A stretch of DNA of 64,000 nt from Pseudomonas sp. 10S4. GTDB lineage: Bacteria > Pseudomonadota > Gammaproteobacteria > Pseudomonadales > Pseudomonadaceae. The position numbers and the translations under genes were made by a program. A model generated the notes under the pieces. That model made no database searches. It was given only the letters and a program-made list of their open reading frames with translations, and was not told the origin of the DNA. Shown one piece after another: positions 1 to 9,492 of the stretch; the stretch's first letter is position 1, and every line of letters starts with the position of its first letter. The DNA lies in contig NZ_CP133774.1 in NCBI RefSeq assembly GCF_034344865.1, positions 3,038,001-3,102,000 of the forward strand. The letters run 5' to 3'.

Positions 1-788
1 TGTTCGCCGGCTATCAGCATTTCACCGGCCGAGCCCGGGGTGGTCTGACGATAGTCGCAGAACACCTGCATGTCATTGAGGCTCTGGGGCGGTACTTCGT
101 GGGCGCGGGGGGCGTTGGTGCTGATCGAGGTGATCAGCGCCGGTTTGGTCAGTGTCGACGGATCAATCACCGGGCCGGCGGAGGAGGTGCAGAGCATGAT
201 CACATCGGCGTCATGAATGGCCGCTTCACGACTGTCGACCAGGGTCAGGCGCGAGTCGAGTCCTTTGAGTTGTGCCAAGGCTTCGGGAGCCAGTTCGTTC
301 AGGCCGGGTGAGTACAGGCTAATGCTCTGCCAGTCGCGCAGGTCCTTGACGTAGTGCAAGTGCGCCTGGGCCACCTTGCCGCTGCCGATAATGGCCAGGC
401 GTTGGGCCTTCAGCAGGGCGAGGGCATCGACCGCCACGGCCGTGGTCGCGGCGGTGCGGGCGGTGGTCAGCTCGGCGGCATCGCAAAGCATCAATGGTTG
501 GCCGGTTTGCATCGACATCAACAACGTCCACGCCGTTACCAGTGGCCCTTGTTCGCGCACGATGTAAGGCGAAGTCTTGACCCCGTAGACCCCATCCTCT
601 GCCAGCACGCCCAGGTAATTGATGAAGTCGCCGGCACCTTTAGGAAATTCCACGAGTTGCTGCGCCGGTTGTACGGCTTGCCCGGCGGCCAGGTCGCGGA
701 ACAGCTTGCGCAGGATCTTCGGCACGTCGACCTGTGCCAATAGCTCGCAGGCCTGGGGTTGGGTGATCACATAAGGCGTACTGGGCAT
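1..788 (-). CDS. Ornithine cyclodeaminase family protein (partial, C-terminus beyond the window)
   Basis: About 262 N-terminal residues are visible, starting MPSTPYVITQ. The protein belongs to the ornithine cyclodeaminase/mu-crystallin family of NAD(P)-dependent enzymes. Visible are the substrate-side lysine region (VKTSPY, near residue 71) and the Rossmann loop IIGSGKVAQAH at about 133-143. In P. aeruginosa the gene beside rhlB is dauB, an L-arginine dehydrogenase of this family that leads a dauBAR operon. The same position and outward direction here make a dauB-like role plausible, but substrate cannot be read from sequence and other OCD-family enzymes are possible. The gene is read away from rhlB and is probably first in an operon leaving the window. 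A palindrome at 822-834 lies in its promoter region. Confidence 0.85.
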   Translation of the reverse strand, partial: MPSTPYVITQPQACELLAQVDVPKILRKLFRDLAAGQAVQPAQQLVEFPKGAGDFINYLGVLAEDGVYGVKTSPYIVREQGPLVTAWTLLMSMQTGQPLMLCDAAELTTARTAATTAVAVDALALLKAQRLAIIGSGKVAQAHLHYVKDLRDWQSISLYSPGLNELAPEALAQLKGLDSRLTLVDSREAAIHDADVIMLCTSSAGPVIDPSTLTKPALITSISTNAPRAHEVPPQSLNDMQVFCDYRQTTPGSAGEMLIAGE

Positions 789-817
789 GGTCGGCTCCGG
801 GAGCGATAAGTAAACTA

Positions 818-838
818 ATTTGTCCATTATGGACTTTT
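818..838 (-). promoter_or_regulatory. Candidate GntR-type operator upstream of the cyclodeaminase gene
   Basis: GTCCATTATGGAC (822-834) is a perfect 13-bp palindrome about 35 bp before the start codon. The form TTGTCCAnTATGGAC-T/A resembles operators bound by FadR/FCD-type GntR regulators. No cognate regulator for this gene is inside the window, so the assignment is inference. Confidence 0.4.
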
Positions 839-876
839 AGTCGTCTCGAGCAAGCTCCTGTTGAAAAAAGCCAGGC

Positions 877-907
877 GAAAAAAAGCGCAGTCCGTTGCCG
901 GCTGCGC
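877..907 (-). terminator. Rho-independent terminator of rhlB
   Basis: Read on the minus strand, a GCGCAG/CTGCGC stem (884-907) is followed by seven T residues (877-883), just downstream of the rhlB stop codon. Confidence 0.75.
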
Positions 908-927
908 CTCTTTCACTACGTTCCGAT

Positions 928-2415
928 TTACGGACGTTTGCGCTCAACCGCCCGCAGTAGATGCGTCGGTGGCGTTTCACAGCTGATTTTTTTACCCAGC
1001 AACGCCTCGATGGACGGTAGCTGGTAGGAGTCGTCTTCACCGGCGAAGCTGATGGATACACCATCGGCACCCGCGCGACCGGTACGACCGATGCGGTGCA
1101 CGTAGTCGTCCGGGACTTCCGGAAGGGTAAAGTTGATCACGTGACTGATGCCGTCGATGTGGATGCCGCGACCGGCAACATCGGTGGCTACCAGTACGCG
1201 GATCTTGCCTTCGCGGAAACCTTCCAGGGTCTTGATCCGTTTGTGCTGTGGCACATCGCCCGACAGTTGCGCGGCGTTGACGCCGTCGCGCACCAGGCGT
1301 TCTTCGATGCGCCGCACTTCATCCTTGCGATTGGCGAAGACCATCACCCGCTCCCAACCGTTGTCGGTGACCAGGTTGTAGAGCAGCTTGTACTTGTCGG
1401 CACCGGCTACGGCGTAGATGTGTTGCTCGACGTTTTCGCTGGCCACGTTCTGCGCTTCGATCTCGACGATCGACGGTTCGGTGGTCCATTGCTTGGCCAG
1501 GTTCATCACGTCTTCGGTGAAGGTCGCGGAGAACAGCAGTGTCTGACGCTCGTTCTTCGGCGGGGTCTGGCGAATGATCTGACGCACTTGTGGGATGAAA
1601 CCCATGTCGAGCATCCGGTCGGCTTCGTCCAGGACCATGACTTCGACCATGTCCAGGTGCACGTCGCCGCGCTGGTTAAAGTCCAGCAGACGGCCCGGCG
1701 TAGCCACGAGGATGTCGCAGTGACGGGCTTCGAGGTGCTTGAGCTGCTTGTCGAAGTCCATGCCGCCAACAAACGTCATGACGTTGAGGCCGGTGTACTT
1801 GGTCAGGTCGGCGGCGTCCTTGGCGATCTGCACCACCAGTTCGCGGGTCGGCGCGATGATCAGCGCCCGCGGTTCACCCATGTAGCGTTCTTTGGGCGGC
1901 GGGGTTTCCAGCAGTTGCGTGATGATCGAAATCAGGAACGCGGCGGTTTTGCCGGTGCCGGTCTGGGCGCGACCGATGGCGTCTTTGCCGGCCAGGGTGA
2001 AGCCGAGGACTTGCGCCTGGATCGGCGTGCAGTACGGGAACCCGAGGTCCTGGATGGCGTGCATCAGTTCAGGAGCGAGTTTGAAATCGTGGAAGCGGGT
2101 TTTGCCTTCCATGGGCTCGACGGCGAAGTCTTCGAGTTTCCAGGGAATAACCGGTGCCTTGGGCTTCGGTTCGCGACGCGGTTTAACAGGTTTCGGGGCT
2201 TCGATGAGCGGTTGCTCTACGGCGATGGCCTCGACAGGTGGGGCGGTCGGTGTGGTCACCGGCTCGTGTTTCGGTGCCGCTGCGGCTGCGGTCCTGCCAG
2301 GCTGATGACCGTCGGTGCGGTGGCTGGGTGTGTGAGACGGAGCGCTGGCGACTGGCGCGAGCTGCTCAGCCTCGCTCTTACCGAACATTTTTTTGAGTGC
2401 TTTGAGCACGGTCAT
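928..2415 (-). CDS. rhlB: DEAD-box ATP-dependent RNA helicase RhlB
   Basis: A 495-residue superfamily-2 RNA helicase. Residues 1-90 form a low-complexity extension rich in Ala, Pro and Lys. The Q motif region (FCTPIQAQ-like) is near 128, Walker A AQTGTGKT is at 150-157, DEAD at 263-266, SAT at 296-298 and HRIGRTGR at 440-447, so both RecA lobes are complete. RhlB-type helicases unwind structured RNA and work with RNase E or PNPase in mRNA decay. The position next to a cyclodeaminase gene and estB matches P. aeruginosa rhlB. A hairpin terminator follows the stop codon. Nothing unusual is seen in the catalytic motifs. Confidence 0.93.
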   Translation of the reverse strand: MTVLKALKKMFGKSEAEQLAPVASAPSHTPSHRTDGHQPGRTAAAAAPKHEPVTTPTAPPVEAIAVEQPLIEAPKPVKPRREPKPKAPVIPWKLEDFAVEPMEGKTRFHDFKLAPELMHAIQDLGFPYCTPIQAQVLGFTLAGKDAIGRAQTGTGKTAAFLISIITQLLETPPPKERYMGEPRALIIAPTRELVVQIAKDAADLTKYTGLNVMTFVGGMDFDKQLKHLEARHCDILVATPGRLLDFNQRGDVHLDMVEVMVLDEADRMLDMGFIPQVRQIIRQTPPKNERQTLLFSATFTEDVMNLAKQWTTEPSIVEIEAQNVASENVEQHIYAVAGADKYKLLYNLVTDNGWERVMVFANRKDEVRRIEERLVRDGVNAAQLSGDVPQHKRIKTLEGFREGKIRVLVATDVAGRGIHIDGISHVINFTLPEVPDDYVHRIGRTGRAGADGVSISFAGEDDSYQLPSIEALLGKKISCETPPTHLLRAVERKRP

Positions 2416-2523
2416 CTCATCAATTGGTTAAGGAATATACGCCGGCCAGTGTAATGCAAGAACCGGGCGCGGCGTAGCGGGATGATCAATGGAGGCTAAA
2501 GGAGGTTCTTTTCATATAAAGAG

Positions 2524-3647
<1,124 letters not shown>

Positions 3648-4679
3648 ATGAAAATGTTGAAATCCACCCTGGCTATCGTGACTGCTGCTGCAGTGCTCGG
3701 TGTCAGCGGGTTCGCTCAGGCGGGTGCAACCCTGGATGCAGTGCAGAAGAAAGGTTTCGTACAGTGCGGCGTGAGTGACGGTTTGCCGGGCTTCTCGGTT
3801 CCGGACTCCACCGGCAAGATCCTCGGGATCGACGCTGACGTCTGCCGCGCTGTGGCAGCTGCCGTTTTCGGCGACGCTACCAAGGTTAAATTCAGCCAGT
3901 TGAACGCCAAGGAGCGCTTCACCGCGTTGCAGTCCGGCGAAATCGACATCCTTTCGCGTAACACCACCATGACTAGCTCCCGTGACGCGGGCATGGGCTT
4001 GAAATTCCCTGGCTTCATTACCTATTACGACGGCGTTGGCTTCCTGGCCAACAGCAAGCTGGGCGTGAAAAGTGCCAAGGAACTGGATGGCGCAACCATC
4101 TGTATTCAAGCCGGTACCACCACCGAGCTGAACGTGTCCGACTACTTCCGCGCCAACAACCTGAAGTACACCCCGATCACTTTCGACACCTCCGATGAAA
4201 GCGCCAAGTCGCTGGAGTCCGGTCGTTGCGACGTGCTGACCTCCGACAAGTCGCAGCTGTACGCACAGCGCAGCAAACTGGCTTCGCCAAAAGACTACGT
4301 CGTACTGCCGGAAACCATCTCCAAAGAACCGCTGGGCCCTGTCGTGCGTAATGGCGATGACGAGTGGCTGGCGATCGTTCGCTGGGTTGGCTACGCAATG
4401 CTGAACGCCGAAGAAGCCGGTATCACTTCGAAAAACGTTCTGGAAGAAGCCAAGTCCACCAAGAACCCGGATGTTGCTCGTCTGCTGGGTGGCGACGGTG
4501 AATACGGCAAAGACCTGAAACTGCCGAAGGACTGGGTCGTCAAGATCGTTTCCCAAGTCGGTAACTACGGCGAAATCTTCGAGAAAAACCTCGGCAAGAG
4601 CACTCCGCTGGAAATCGACCGTGGCCTGAACGCGCTGTGGACCAACGGCGGCATTCAATACGCACCACCAGTGCGCTGA
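3648..4679 (+). CDS. aapJ: General amino-acid ABC transporter, periplasmic binding protein
   Basis: 343 residues with a typical Sec signal peptide (MKMLKSTL then a hydrophobic core to about AQA, cleavage near residue 25). The mature part is a cluster-3 solute-binding protein of the AapJ/BztA type; VQCGVSDGLPGFS and the QAGTTTELN ligand-loop region are visible. It captures L-amino acids in the periplasm and delivers them to AapQM. It is the first gene of aapJQMP, has a strong GGAGG ribosome binding site and lies behind a sigma-54 promoter, so nitrogen-status control is likely. Specificity beyond polar amino acids is not readable. Confidence 0.93.
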   Translation: MKMLKSTLAIVTAAAVLGVSGFAQAGATLDAVQKKGFVQCGVSDGLPGFSVPDSTGKILGIDADVCRAVAAAVFGDATKVKFSQLNAKERFTALQSGEIDILSRNTTMTSSRDAGMGLKFPGFITYYDGVGFLANSKLGVKSAKELDGATICIQAGTTTELNVSDYFRANNLKYTPITFDTSDESAKSLESGRCDVLTSDKSQLYAQRSKLASPKDYVVLPETISKEPLGPVVRNGDDEWLAIVRWVGYAMLNAEEAGITSKNVLEEAKSTKNPDVARLLGGDGEYGKDLKLPKDWVVKIVSQVGNYGEIFEKNLGKSTPLEIDRGLNALWTNGGIQYAPPVR

Positions 4680-4744
4680 TGGTTCTATCACCCGGTGGGC
4701 CAACCACCGGGTGATGTTCTGTTCCATTCTTTGCGGGGCACTTC

Positions 4745-5926
4745 ATGCAAAAATCAATCGGCGCACCAAAGCAGAGGTTCAGCCTCAGCGATCCAAAAGT
4801 GCGTGCGTGGCTCTTCCAGATCATCACGATTGTCGCGGTCGTCGCGATGGGCTGGTATCTGTTCAATAATACGCAAACCAACCTTCAACACCGGGGCATT
4901 ACCTCCGGCTTCAGCTTTCTGGATCGCAGTGCCGGGTTCGGCATCGCACAACACCTGATCGACTACACCGAATCGGACACGTATGCCCGGGTGTTTGTCA
5001 TTGGCCTGCTTAACACGTTGCTGGTGACCGTCATTGGTGTGGTTCTGGCGACCCTCCTCGGTTTCATCGTTGGCGTGGCACGGCTGTCACCGAACTGGAT
5101 CGTCAGCAAGCTGGCGACGGTTTACGTGGAAGTCTTCCGTAACATTCCGCCGCTGCTGCAAATCCTGTTCTGGTACTTCGCGGTGTTCCTGACCATGCCG
5201 GGGCCGCGTGCCAGTCACAACTTTGGCGACACCTTCTTCGTCAGCAGTCGTGGCCTGAACATGCCGGCCGCGCAAATGTCGAGCGGGTTCTGGGCATTCG
5301 CGATCAGCGTGGTGATAGCCATCGTTGCCATCGTGATGATGTGCCGCTGGGCCAACAAGCGTTTCGAAGCCACAGGCGTACCGTTCCACAAGTTCTGGGT
5401 GGGCCTGGCGATCATCGTGGTGATCCCGGCTTTGTGCGCGCTGATCTTCGGTGCCCCGTTGCACTGGGAAATGCCGAAGCTGCAAGGCTTCAACTTCGTT
5501 GGTGGCTGGGTATTGATCCCGGAACTGCTGGCGCTGACCTTGGCCCTGACCGTGTACACCGCGGCGTTCATCGCCGAGATCGTGCGTTCGGGCATCAAGT
5601 CGGTCAGCCACGGCCAGACCGAAGCGGCACGCTCCCTCGGGCTGCGCAACGGTCCGACCCTGCGCAAGGTGATCATCCCGCAAGCTCTGCGCGTGATCAT
5701 CCCGCCACTGACCAGCCAATACCTGAACCTGGCGAAGAACTCCTCGCTGGCGGCCGGTATCGGTTATCCGGAAATGGTGTCGTTGTTTGCCGGTACGGTG
5801 CTGAACCAGACCGGGCAGGCGATCGAGGTTATTGCCATCACCATGAGCGTGTACCTGGCGATCAGTATCAGCATTTCCCTGCTGATGAACTGGTACAACA
5901 AGCGCATTGCGCTGATCGAACGGTGA
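4745..5926 (+). CDS. aapQ: General amino-acid ABC transporter permease AapQ
   Basis: A 393-residue membrane permease of the HisM/GlnP-type family, longer than most because of an AapQ-type insertion between membrane segments. The first helix is near residues 27-45. The EAA cytoplasmic loop (GQTEAARSLGL...IIPQALRVIIPPL) that contacts the ATPase lies in the last quarter. It starts 65 bp after aapJ and ends 10 bp before aapM. With AapM it forms the transmembrane channel for amino acids. Confidence 0.93.
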   Translation: MQKSIGAPKQRFSLSDPKVRAWLFQIITIVAVVAMGWYLFNNTQTNLQHRGITSGFSFLDRSAGFGIAQHLIDYTESDTYARVFVIGLLNTLLVTVIGVVLATLLGFIVGVARLSPNWIVSKLATVYVEVFRNIPPLLQILFWYFAVFLTMPGPRASHNFGDTFFVSSRGLNMPAAQMSSGFWAFAISVVIAIVAIVMMCRWANKRFEATGVPFHKFWVGLAIIVVIPALCALIFGAPLHWEMPKLQGFNFVGGWVLIPELLALTLALTVYTAAFIAEIVRSGIKSVSHGQTEAARSLGLRNGPTLRKVIIPQALRVIIPPLTSQYLNLAKNSSLAAGIGYPEMVSLFAGTVLNQTGQAIEVIAITMSVYLAISISISLLMNWYNKRIALIER

Positions 5927-5936
5927 GGAAACGCGC

Positions 5937-7034
5937 ATGACATCCCATACTTTCAAACCTGACATGCCACCACCGAGCCGTAGCATCGGTGTGGTGGCGT
6001 GGATGCGCGCCAACATGTTCTCCAGCTGGATCAACACCCTGCTGACTCTGTTCGCGTTCTACCTGATTTACCTGATCGTTCCACCGCTGCTGCATTGGGC
6101 GATCCTGGACGCCAATTGGGTCGGTACTACCCGCGCCGACTGCACCAAGGAAGGCGCTTGCTGGGTGTTTATCCAGCAGCGTTTCGGCCAGTTCATGTAC
6201 GGCTACTACCCGCCGGAACTGCGCTGGCGCGTCGACCTGACCGTGTGGCTGGCGGTTATCGGCGTGGCACCACTGTTTATCTCGCGTTTTCACCGTAAAG
6301 CGGTGTACGGCCTGAGTTTTCTGGTGGCGTTCCCGATCATTTCCTACTTCCTGTTGCATGGTGGGATCTTTGGCCTGACCAATGTCGCGACCAGTCAGTG
6401 GGGCGGCCTGATGCTGACCCTGGTGATCGCTACCGTCGGTATCGCCGGTGCGCTGCCGCTGGGGATCATCCTGGCGTTGGGGCGTCGTTCGAACATGCCG
6501 GCGATTCGAGTGGTCTGCGTGACCTTCATCGAGTTCTGGCGCGGCGTGCCGTTGATCACGGTGCTGTTCATGTCCTCTGTGATGCTGCCGTTGTTCCTGC
6601 CTGAAGGCATGAACTTCGACAAACTGCTGCGGGCGCTGATCGGCGTGATCCTGTTCCAGTCGGCCTACGTGGCCGAAGTGGTGCGCGGTGGTCTGCAAGC
6701 GATCCCTAAAGGTCAGTACGAAGCGGCTGCGGCGATGGGCCTCGGTTACTGGCGCAGCATGGGCCTGGTGATTCTACCGCAAGCCCTTAAGCTGGTAATC
6801 CCTGGCATCGTCAACACCTTCATTGCGCTGTTCAAGGACACAAGCCTGGTGATCATCATCGGCCTGTTCGACCTGCTCAACAGCGTCAAGCAAGCCGCCG
6901 CCGACCCGAAATGGTTGGGCATGGCCACCGAAGGTTATGTGTTCGCGGCCCTGGTGTTCTGGATTTTCTGTTTTGGTATGTCCCGCTACTCCATGCATTT
7001 GGAACGTAAGCTGGACACTGGCCACAAGCGTTAG
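5937..7034 (+). CDS. aapM: General amino-acid ABC transporter permease AapM
   Basis: 365 residues, the second permease of the aapJQMP system. Several hydrophobic segments are visible from about residue 30 onwards, and the EAA loop is GQYEAAAAMGLGYWRSM...ILPQALKLVIPGI. The extended loop between early helices (the DANWVGTTRADCTKEG region) is typical of AapM. It starts 10 bp after aapQ and ends 11 bp before aapP, consistent with a single transcript. Confidence 0.93.
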   Translation: MTSHTFKPDMPPPSRSIGVVAWMRANMFSSWINTLLTLFAFYLIYLIVPPLLHWAILDANWVGTTRADCTKEGACWVFIQQRFGQFMYGYYPPELRWRVDLTVWLAVIGVAPLFISRFHRKAVYGLSFLVAFPIISYFLLHGGIFGLTNVATSQWGGLMLTLVIATVGIAGALPLGIILALGRRSNMPAIRVVCVTFIEFWRGVPLITVLFMSSVMLPLFLPEGMNFDKLLRALIGVILFQSAYVAEVVRGGLQAIPKGQYEAAAAMGLGYWRSMGLVILPQALKLVIPGIVNTFIALFKDTSLVIIIGLFDLLNSVKQAAADPKWLGMATEGYVFAALVFWIFCFGMSRYSMHLERKLDTGHKR

Positions 7035-7045
7035 GAGCGTAGTTT

Positions 7046-7810
7046 ATGAGTGAAGCGATCAAACAGCCTGTGAGCCCTGAAGGCATTATTCAGATGCAGG
7101 GCGTTAACAAGTGGTACGGCCAGTTCCACGTGTTGAAAGACATCAACCTGAACGTCAAGCAGGGCGAGCGTATCGTCCTGTGCGGCCCTTCGGGTTCCGG
7201 CAAGTCGACCACCATTCGTTGCCTCAATCGCCTGGAAGAACACCAGCAGGGCCGCATCGTGGTCGATGGCGTGGAACTGACCAACGACCTCAAGCAGATC
7301 GAAGCGATCCGCCGCGAAGTCGGCATGGTGTTCCAGCGCTTCAACCTGTTCCCGCACATGACCATCCTGCAGAACTGCACCCTGGCACCGATGTGGGTGC
7401 GCAAGATGCCGAAACGCAAGGCCGAAGAAATCGCCATGCACTACCTGGAACGCGTCCGCATTCCGGAGCAGGCGCATAAATTCCCGGGGCAACTGTCCGG
7501 CGGCCAGCAACAGCGCGTCGGCGTTGCCCGTGCCCTGTGCATGAAACCGAAAATCATGCTGTTCGACGAACCAACGTCGGCACTCGACCCGGAAATGGTG
7601 AAAGAGGTTCTCGACACCATGATCGGCCTGGCCGAAGACGGCATGACCATGCTCTGCGTAACCCACGAAATGGGCTTCGCCCGCACCGTGGCCAACCGCG
7701 TGATCTTCATGGACAAGGGCGAAATCGTCGAACAGGCTGCGCCGAACGACTTCTTCGATAATCCACAGAATGATCGTACCAAGCTGTTCCTGAGCCAGAT
7801 CCTGCATTGA
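7046..7810 (+). CDS. aapP: General amino-acid ABC transporter ATPase AapP
   Basis: A 254-residue ABC ATPase that powers AapQM. Walker [10 protein letters not shown] is near residues 49-57, the Q-loop follows in [12 protein letters not shown], the signature is LSGGQQQR, and Walker [15 protein letters not shown] and the switch histidine (VTHEMGFA) are all present. It is very close to GlnQ-type ATPases. It is the last gene of the operon and is followed directly by a strong terminator. Confidence 0.95.
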   Translation: MSEAIKQPVSPEGIIQMQGVNKWYGQFHVLKDINLNVKQGERIVLCGPSGSGKSTTIRCLNRLEEHQQGRIVVDGVELTNDLKQIEAIRREVGMVFQRFNLFPHMTILQNCTLAPMWVRKMPKRKAEEIAMHYLERVRIPEQAHKFPGQLSGGQQQRVGVARALCMKPKIMLFDEPTSALDPEMVKEVLDTMIGLAEDGMTMLCVTHEMGFARTVANRVIFMDKGEIVEQAAPNDFFDNPQNDRTKLFLSQILH

Positions 7811-7826
7811 TCCTGCACAGGCGTTG

Positions 7827-7857
7827 AAATAAACCCGGACGTGTTCCGGGTTTATTT
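7827..7857 (+). terminator. Terminator of aapJQMP
   Basis: A 13-bp perfect stem (AAATAAACCCGGA / TCCGGGTTTATTT) with a 5-nt loop ends in a T run, 16 bp after the aapP stop codon. The A/T symmetry lets it also stop transcripts of the convergent mqsA. Confidence 0.9.
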
Positions 7858-7888
7858 TTGCCTGGGATTTATCGCCGAACACATCCCC

Positions 7889-8359
7889 CTACGAAGCGGG
7901 TGCTGTGTCGCGCTTGGCGAGTAACTGACGCAAATCCTCACCATCACTCAGCGCATGCACTTCGGCCATCAGGTGCGGATGCCGATCAAGCAGGCGCATC
8001 AGCGTAAACAGCGGCTGAGGCGGGGCAAGTTCGCCACGCTCGTAGCGGGAAAATGCATTGTGCCCGCCGCCAGACAGCAACTTCACCGCGTCTTTTTGCG
8101 TGAGGTGCAGTTTGCGCCGTATGCGTTTCATCTCGTTTGCCAGGAGCTGACGGCAGTCCATCAGCAACTGATCGCTAGCGTCCGAGTAGCGCTCGGCACT
8201 GCCGTCATCGAATTCGATTTCACCGCAAACCCTGCATTCCCAGCCTGAAATATCCTCAACCTGACGGGTCATTTGTTTGAAGTCGATGGTAATGCTGCGC
8301 GGCTCGAAATGTTGCAGCCCGTCATGGGTGCCGCAGCTGAAGCATTGCTTTGTATTCAT
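7889..8359 (-). CDS. mqsA: MqsA-family antitoxin
   Basis: A 156-residue two-domain antitoxin. The N-terminus carries a zinc-binding pattern (CFSCG near residue 5 and CRVCG near residue 48). The C-terminus is an XRE-type helix-turn-helix (LTQKDAVKLLSGGGHNAFSR, about 95-114). MqsA proteins bind and inhibit the MqsR RNase and repress their own promoter. The start at 8359 overlaps the mqsR stop by an ATGA junction, which indicates translational coupling. An upstream in-frame extension exists but runs through mqsR and is not credible. Confidence 0.88.
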   Translation of the reverse strand: MNTKQCFSCGTHDGLQHFEPRSITIDFKQMTRQVEDISGWECRVCGEIEFDDGSAERYSDASDQLLMDCRQLLANEMKRIRRKLHLTQKDAVKLLSGGGHNAFSRYERGELAPPQPLFTLMRLLDRHPHLMAEVHALSDGEDLRQLLAKRDTAPAS

Positions 8360-8667
8360 GCGTCTTTCTCCTTGAAGGAGATAATCGGTGGCCCACCACC
8401 CGGGCGATAAGTCACTTTGATGCGGATCTCCAGACCGTGAGTCTTGATGTGGTACACGTCCTGCCAGATGCGATGGTCGGCGCAGGTGGTCATCGATTTG
8501 TGCAACATCCTGTACTCCAGCGAGTAAACGATTCGCAGCATTTGAGAAAGACTCAAGTCCATTCTGCGACCGCCTTCGCGGGCGGTGCCCGTAAATGCCC
8601 TGGTTCCCAGTCTGATCGCTTGCGCCTTCACCACTGACAAGTCGTAATGAGGTGTGTTCTTTTCCAT
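8356..8667 (-). CDS. mqsR: MqsR-family mRNA interferase toxin
   Basis: 103 residues starting MEKNTPHYDLS. It shares the E. coli MqsR hallmarks in order: the MEKxTPH start, then KSMTTCADHRIWQDVYH, then the terminal SFKEK. MqsR is a RelE-fold endoribonuclease that cleaves mRNA at GC-containing sites and is linked to persistence. It contains a short Gly-rich insertion (YRPGGGPPI) relative to the E. coli protein. An earlier in-frame ATG at 8679 is possible but less similar to the family. Toxin-first order and ATGA overlap with mqsA match the family. Confidence 0.88.
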   Translation of the reverse strand: MEKNTPHYDLSVVKAQAIRLGTRAFTGTAREGGRRMDLSLSQMLRIVYSLEYRMLHKSMTTCADHRIWQDVYHIKTHGLEIRIKVTYRPGGGPPIISFKEKDA

Positions 8668-8689
8668 AAGACACTTCAACCTTGAACAT

Positions 8690-8714
8690 AAAATTACCCT
8701 TTAAGGGTAATTTT
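8690..8714 (-). promoter_or_regulatory. mqsRA operator embedded in its promoter
   Basis: A perfect 25-bp palindrome has 12-bp arms (AAAATTACCCTT / AAGGGTAATTTT) around one central base. On the minus strand, TTGTCA (8714-8719) and TAATTT (8691-8696) form -35/-10 boxes with 17-nt spacing, so the palindrome fills the spacer and -10. This is the layout expected for MqsA autorepression. Confidence 0.75.
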
Positions 8715-8761
8715 GACAATCGAGAATCCCGCTCCATTTCCTGCCCTTTAACCCTAGGCGC

Positions 8762-8820
8762 TTGTCCTCTCGGAAGATGCTGACTAACATGTCAGAAAAT
8801 TCATCCTATGATTGGATGAA
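8762..8820 (+). promoter_or_regulatory. Promoter and downstream operator of the GntR regulator gene
   Basis: TTGTCC (8762-8767) and TAACAT (8785-8790) have 17-nt spacing. Immediately downstream lies the inverted repeat TTCATCC-N7-GGATGAA (8800-8820), where a bound regulator would block initiation or early elongation. Autoregulation by the GntR protein at 8833 is the simplest reading. Confidence 0.5.
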
Positions 8821-8832
8821 AGGGCGAATCCT

Positions 8833-9492
8833 ATGTCAGACATTTCTCCACTCGTTAAGCGATCCTTGGTCGATCAGGCCTTGGACCTGTTACGTCAGCG
8901 CATCACCGAAGGTGTTTGGGTGGTTGGTCAGCGCCTACCCACAGAGCCCGAGCTGTCCGCCGAGCTGGGCATCAGCCGTAACACCGTGCGCGAAGCCATG
9001 CGGGTGTTGGCGTTTTCCGGGTTGATCGAAATCCGCCAGGGCGACGGTAGTTACCTGCGGGCCGTATTCGATCCGTTGGACACGATGAAAGCGCTGTCCC
9101 GCTGCACCCACGAACAAGCCCGGGAAACCCGGCACATTCTGGAAGTCGAAGCCATCGGCCTGGCGGCATTGCGCCGTACCGACGAAGACCTGGCGGCGCT
9201 GCGCGAAGCCTTGGGCGTCAGCGGTAGTCATTACCACGGCGATCTCGACAGCTACATCGCCTGCGACCTGGTGTTCCACCGCCGTCTGGTGGACGCCGCA
9301 CACAACCCGACCCTCAGCGAGTTGTATCGCTACTTCTCCAGCATCATCGGCGCGCAACTGCGCAAGACCCTGAATATTTCCCCGCGACGCCAAGAGGTGT
9401 TCGATCTGCATATCGAACTGCTGGATGCCGTCGAGCAACGTGACCCGGAACGGGCCAAAGCCCTGTCGAGGCAGTTGATCAATGAACCTTGA
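8833..9492 (+). CDS. GntR-family (FadR/FCD) transcriptional regulator
   Basis: 219 residues. An N-terminal winged helix (VDQALDLLRQRITEG...LPTEPELSAELGISRNTVREA, about 12-60) is followed by an all-helical FCD ligand domain with the usual D-x-x-FH pattern (CDLVFHRRLVDAAHN) and a late histidine (FDLHIELL). ATG 8833 is chosen because AAAGGG lies 9 nt upstream; an in-frame ATG at 8812 has no such site. It overlaps the downstream transporter gene, so the two are probably co-transcribed, and it likely regulates that exporter. The ligand is unknown. Confidence 0.85.
   Translation: MSDISPLVKRSLVDQALDLLRQRITEGVWVVGQRLPTEPELSAELGISRNTVREAMRVLAFSGLIEIRQGDGSYLRAVFDPLDTMKALSRCTHEQARETRHILEVEAIGLAALRRTDEDLAALREALGVSGSHYHGDLDSYIACDLVFHRRLVDAAHNPTLSELYRYFSSIIGAQLRKTLNISPRRQEVFDLHIELLDAVEQRDPERAKALSRQLINEP

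Noticed and set aside
7031..7882. Antisense ORF across aapP
   Set aside because: aapP has every ABC ATPase motif; the antisense frame has none of its own.
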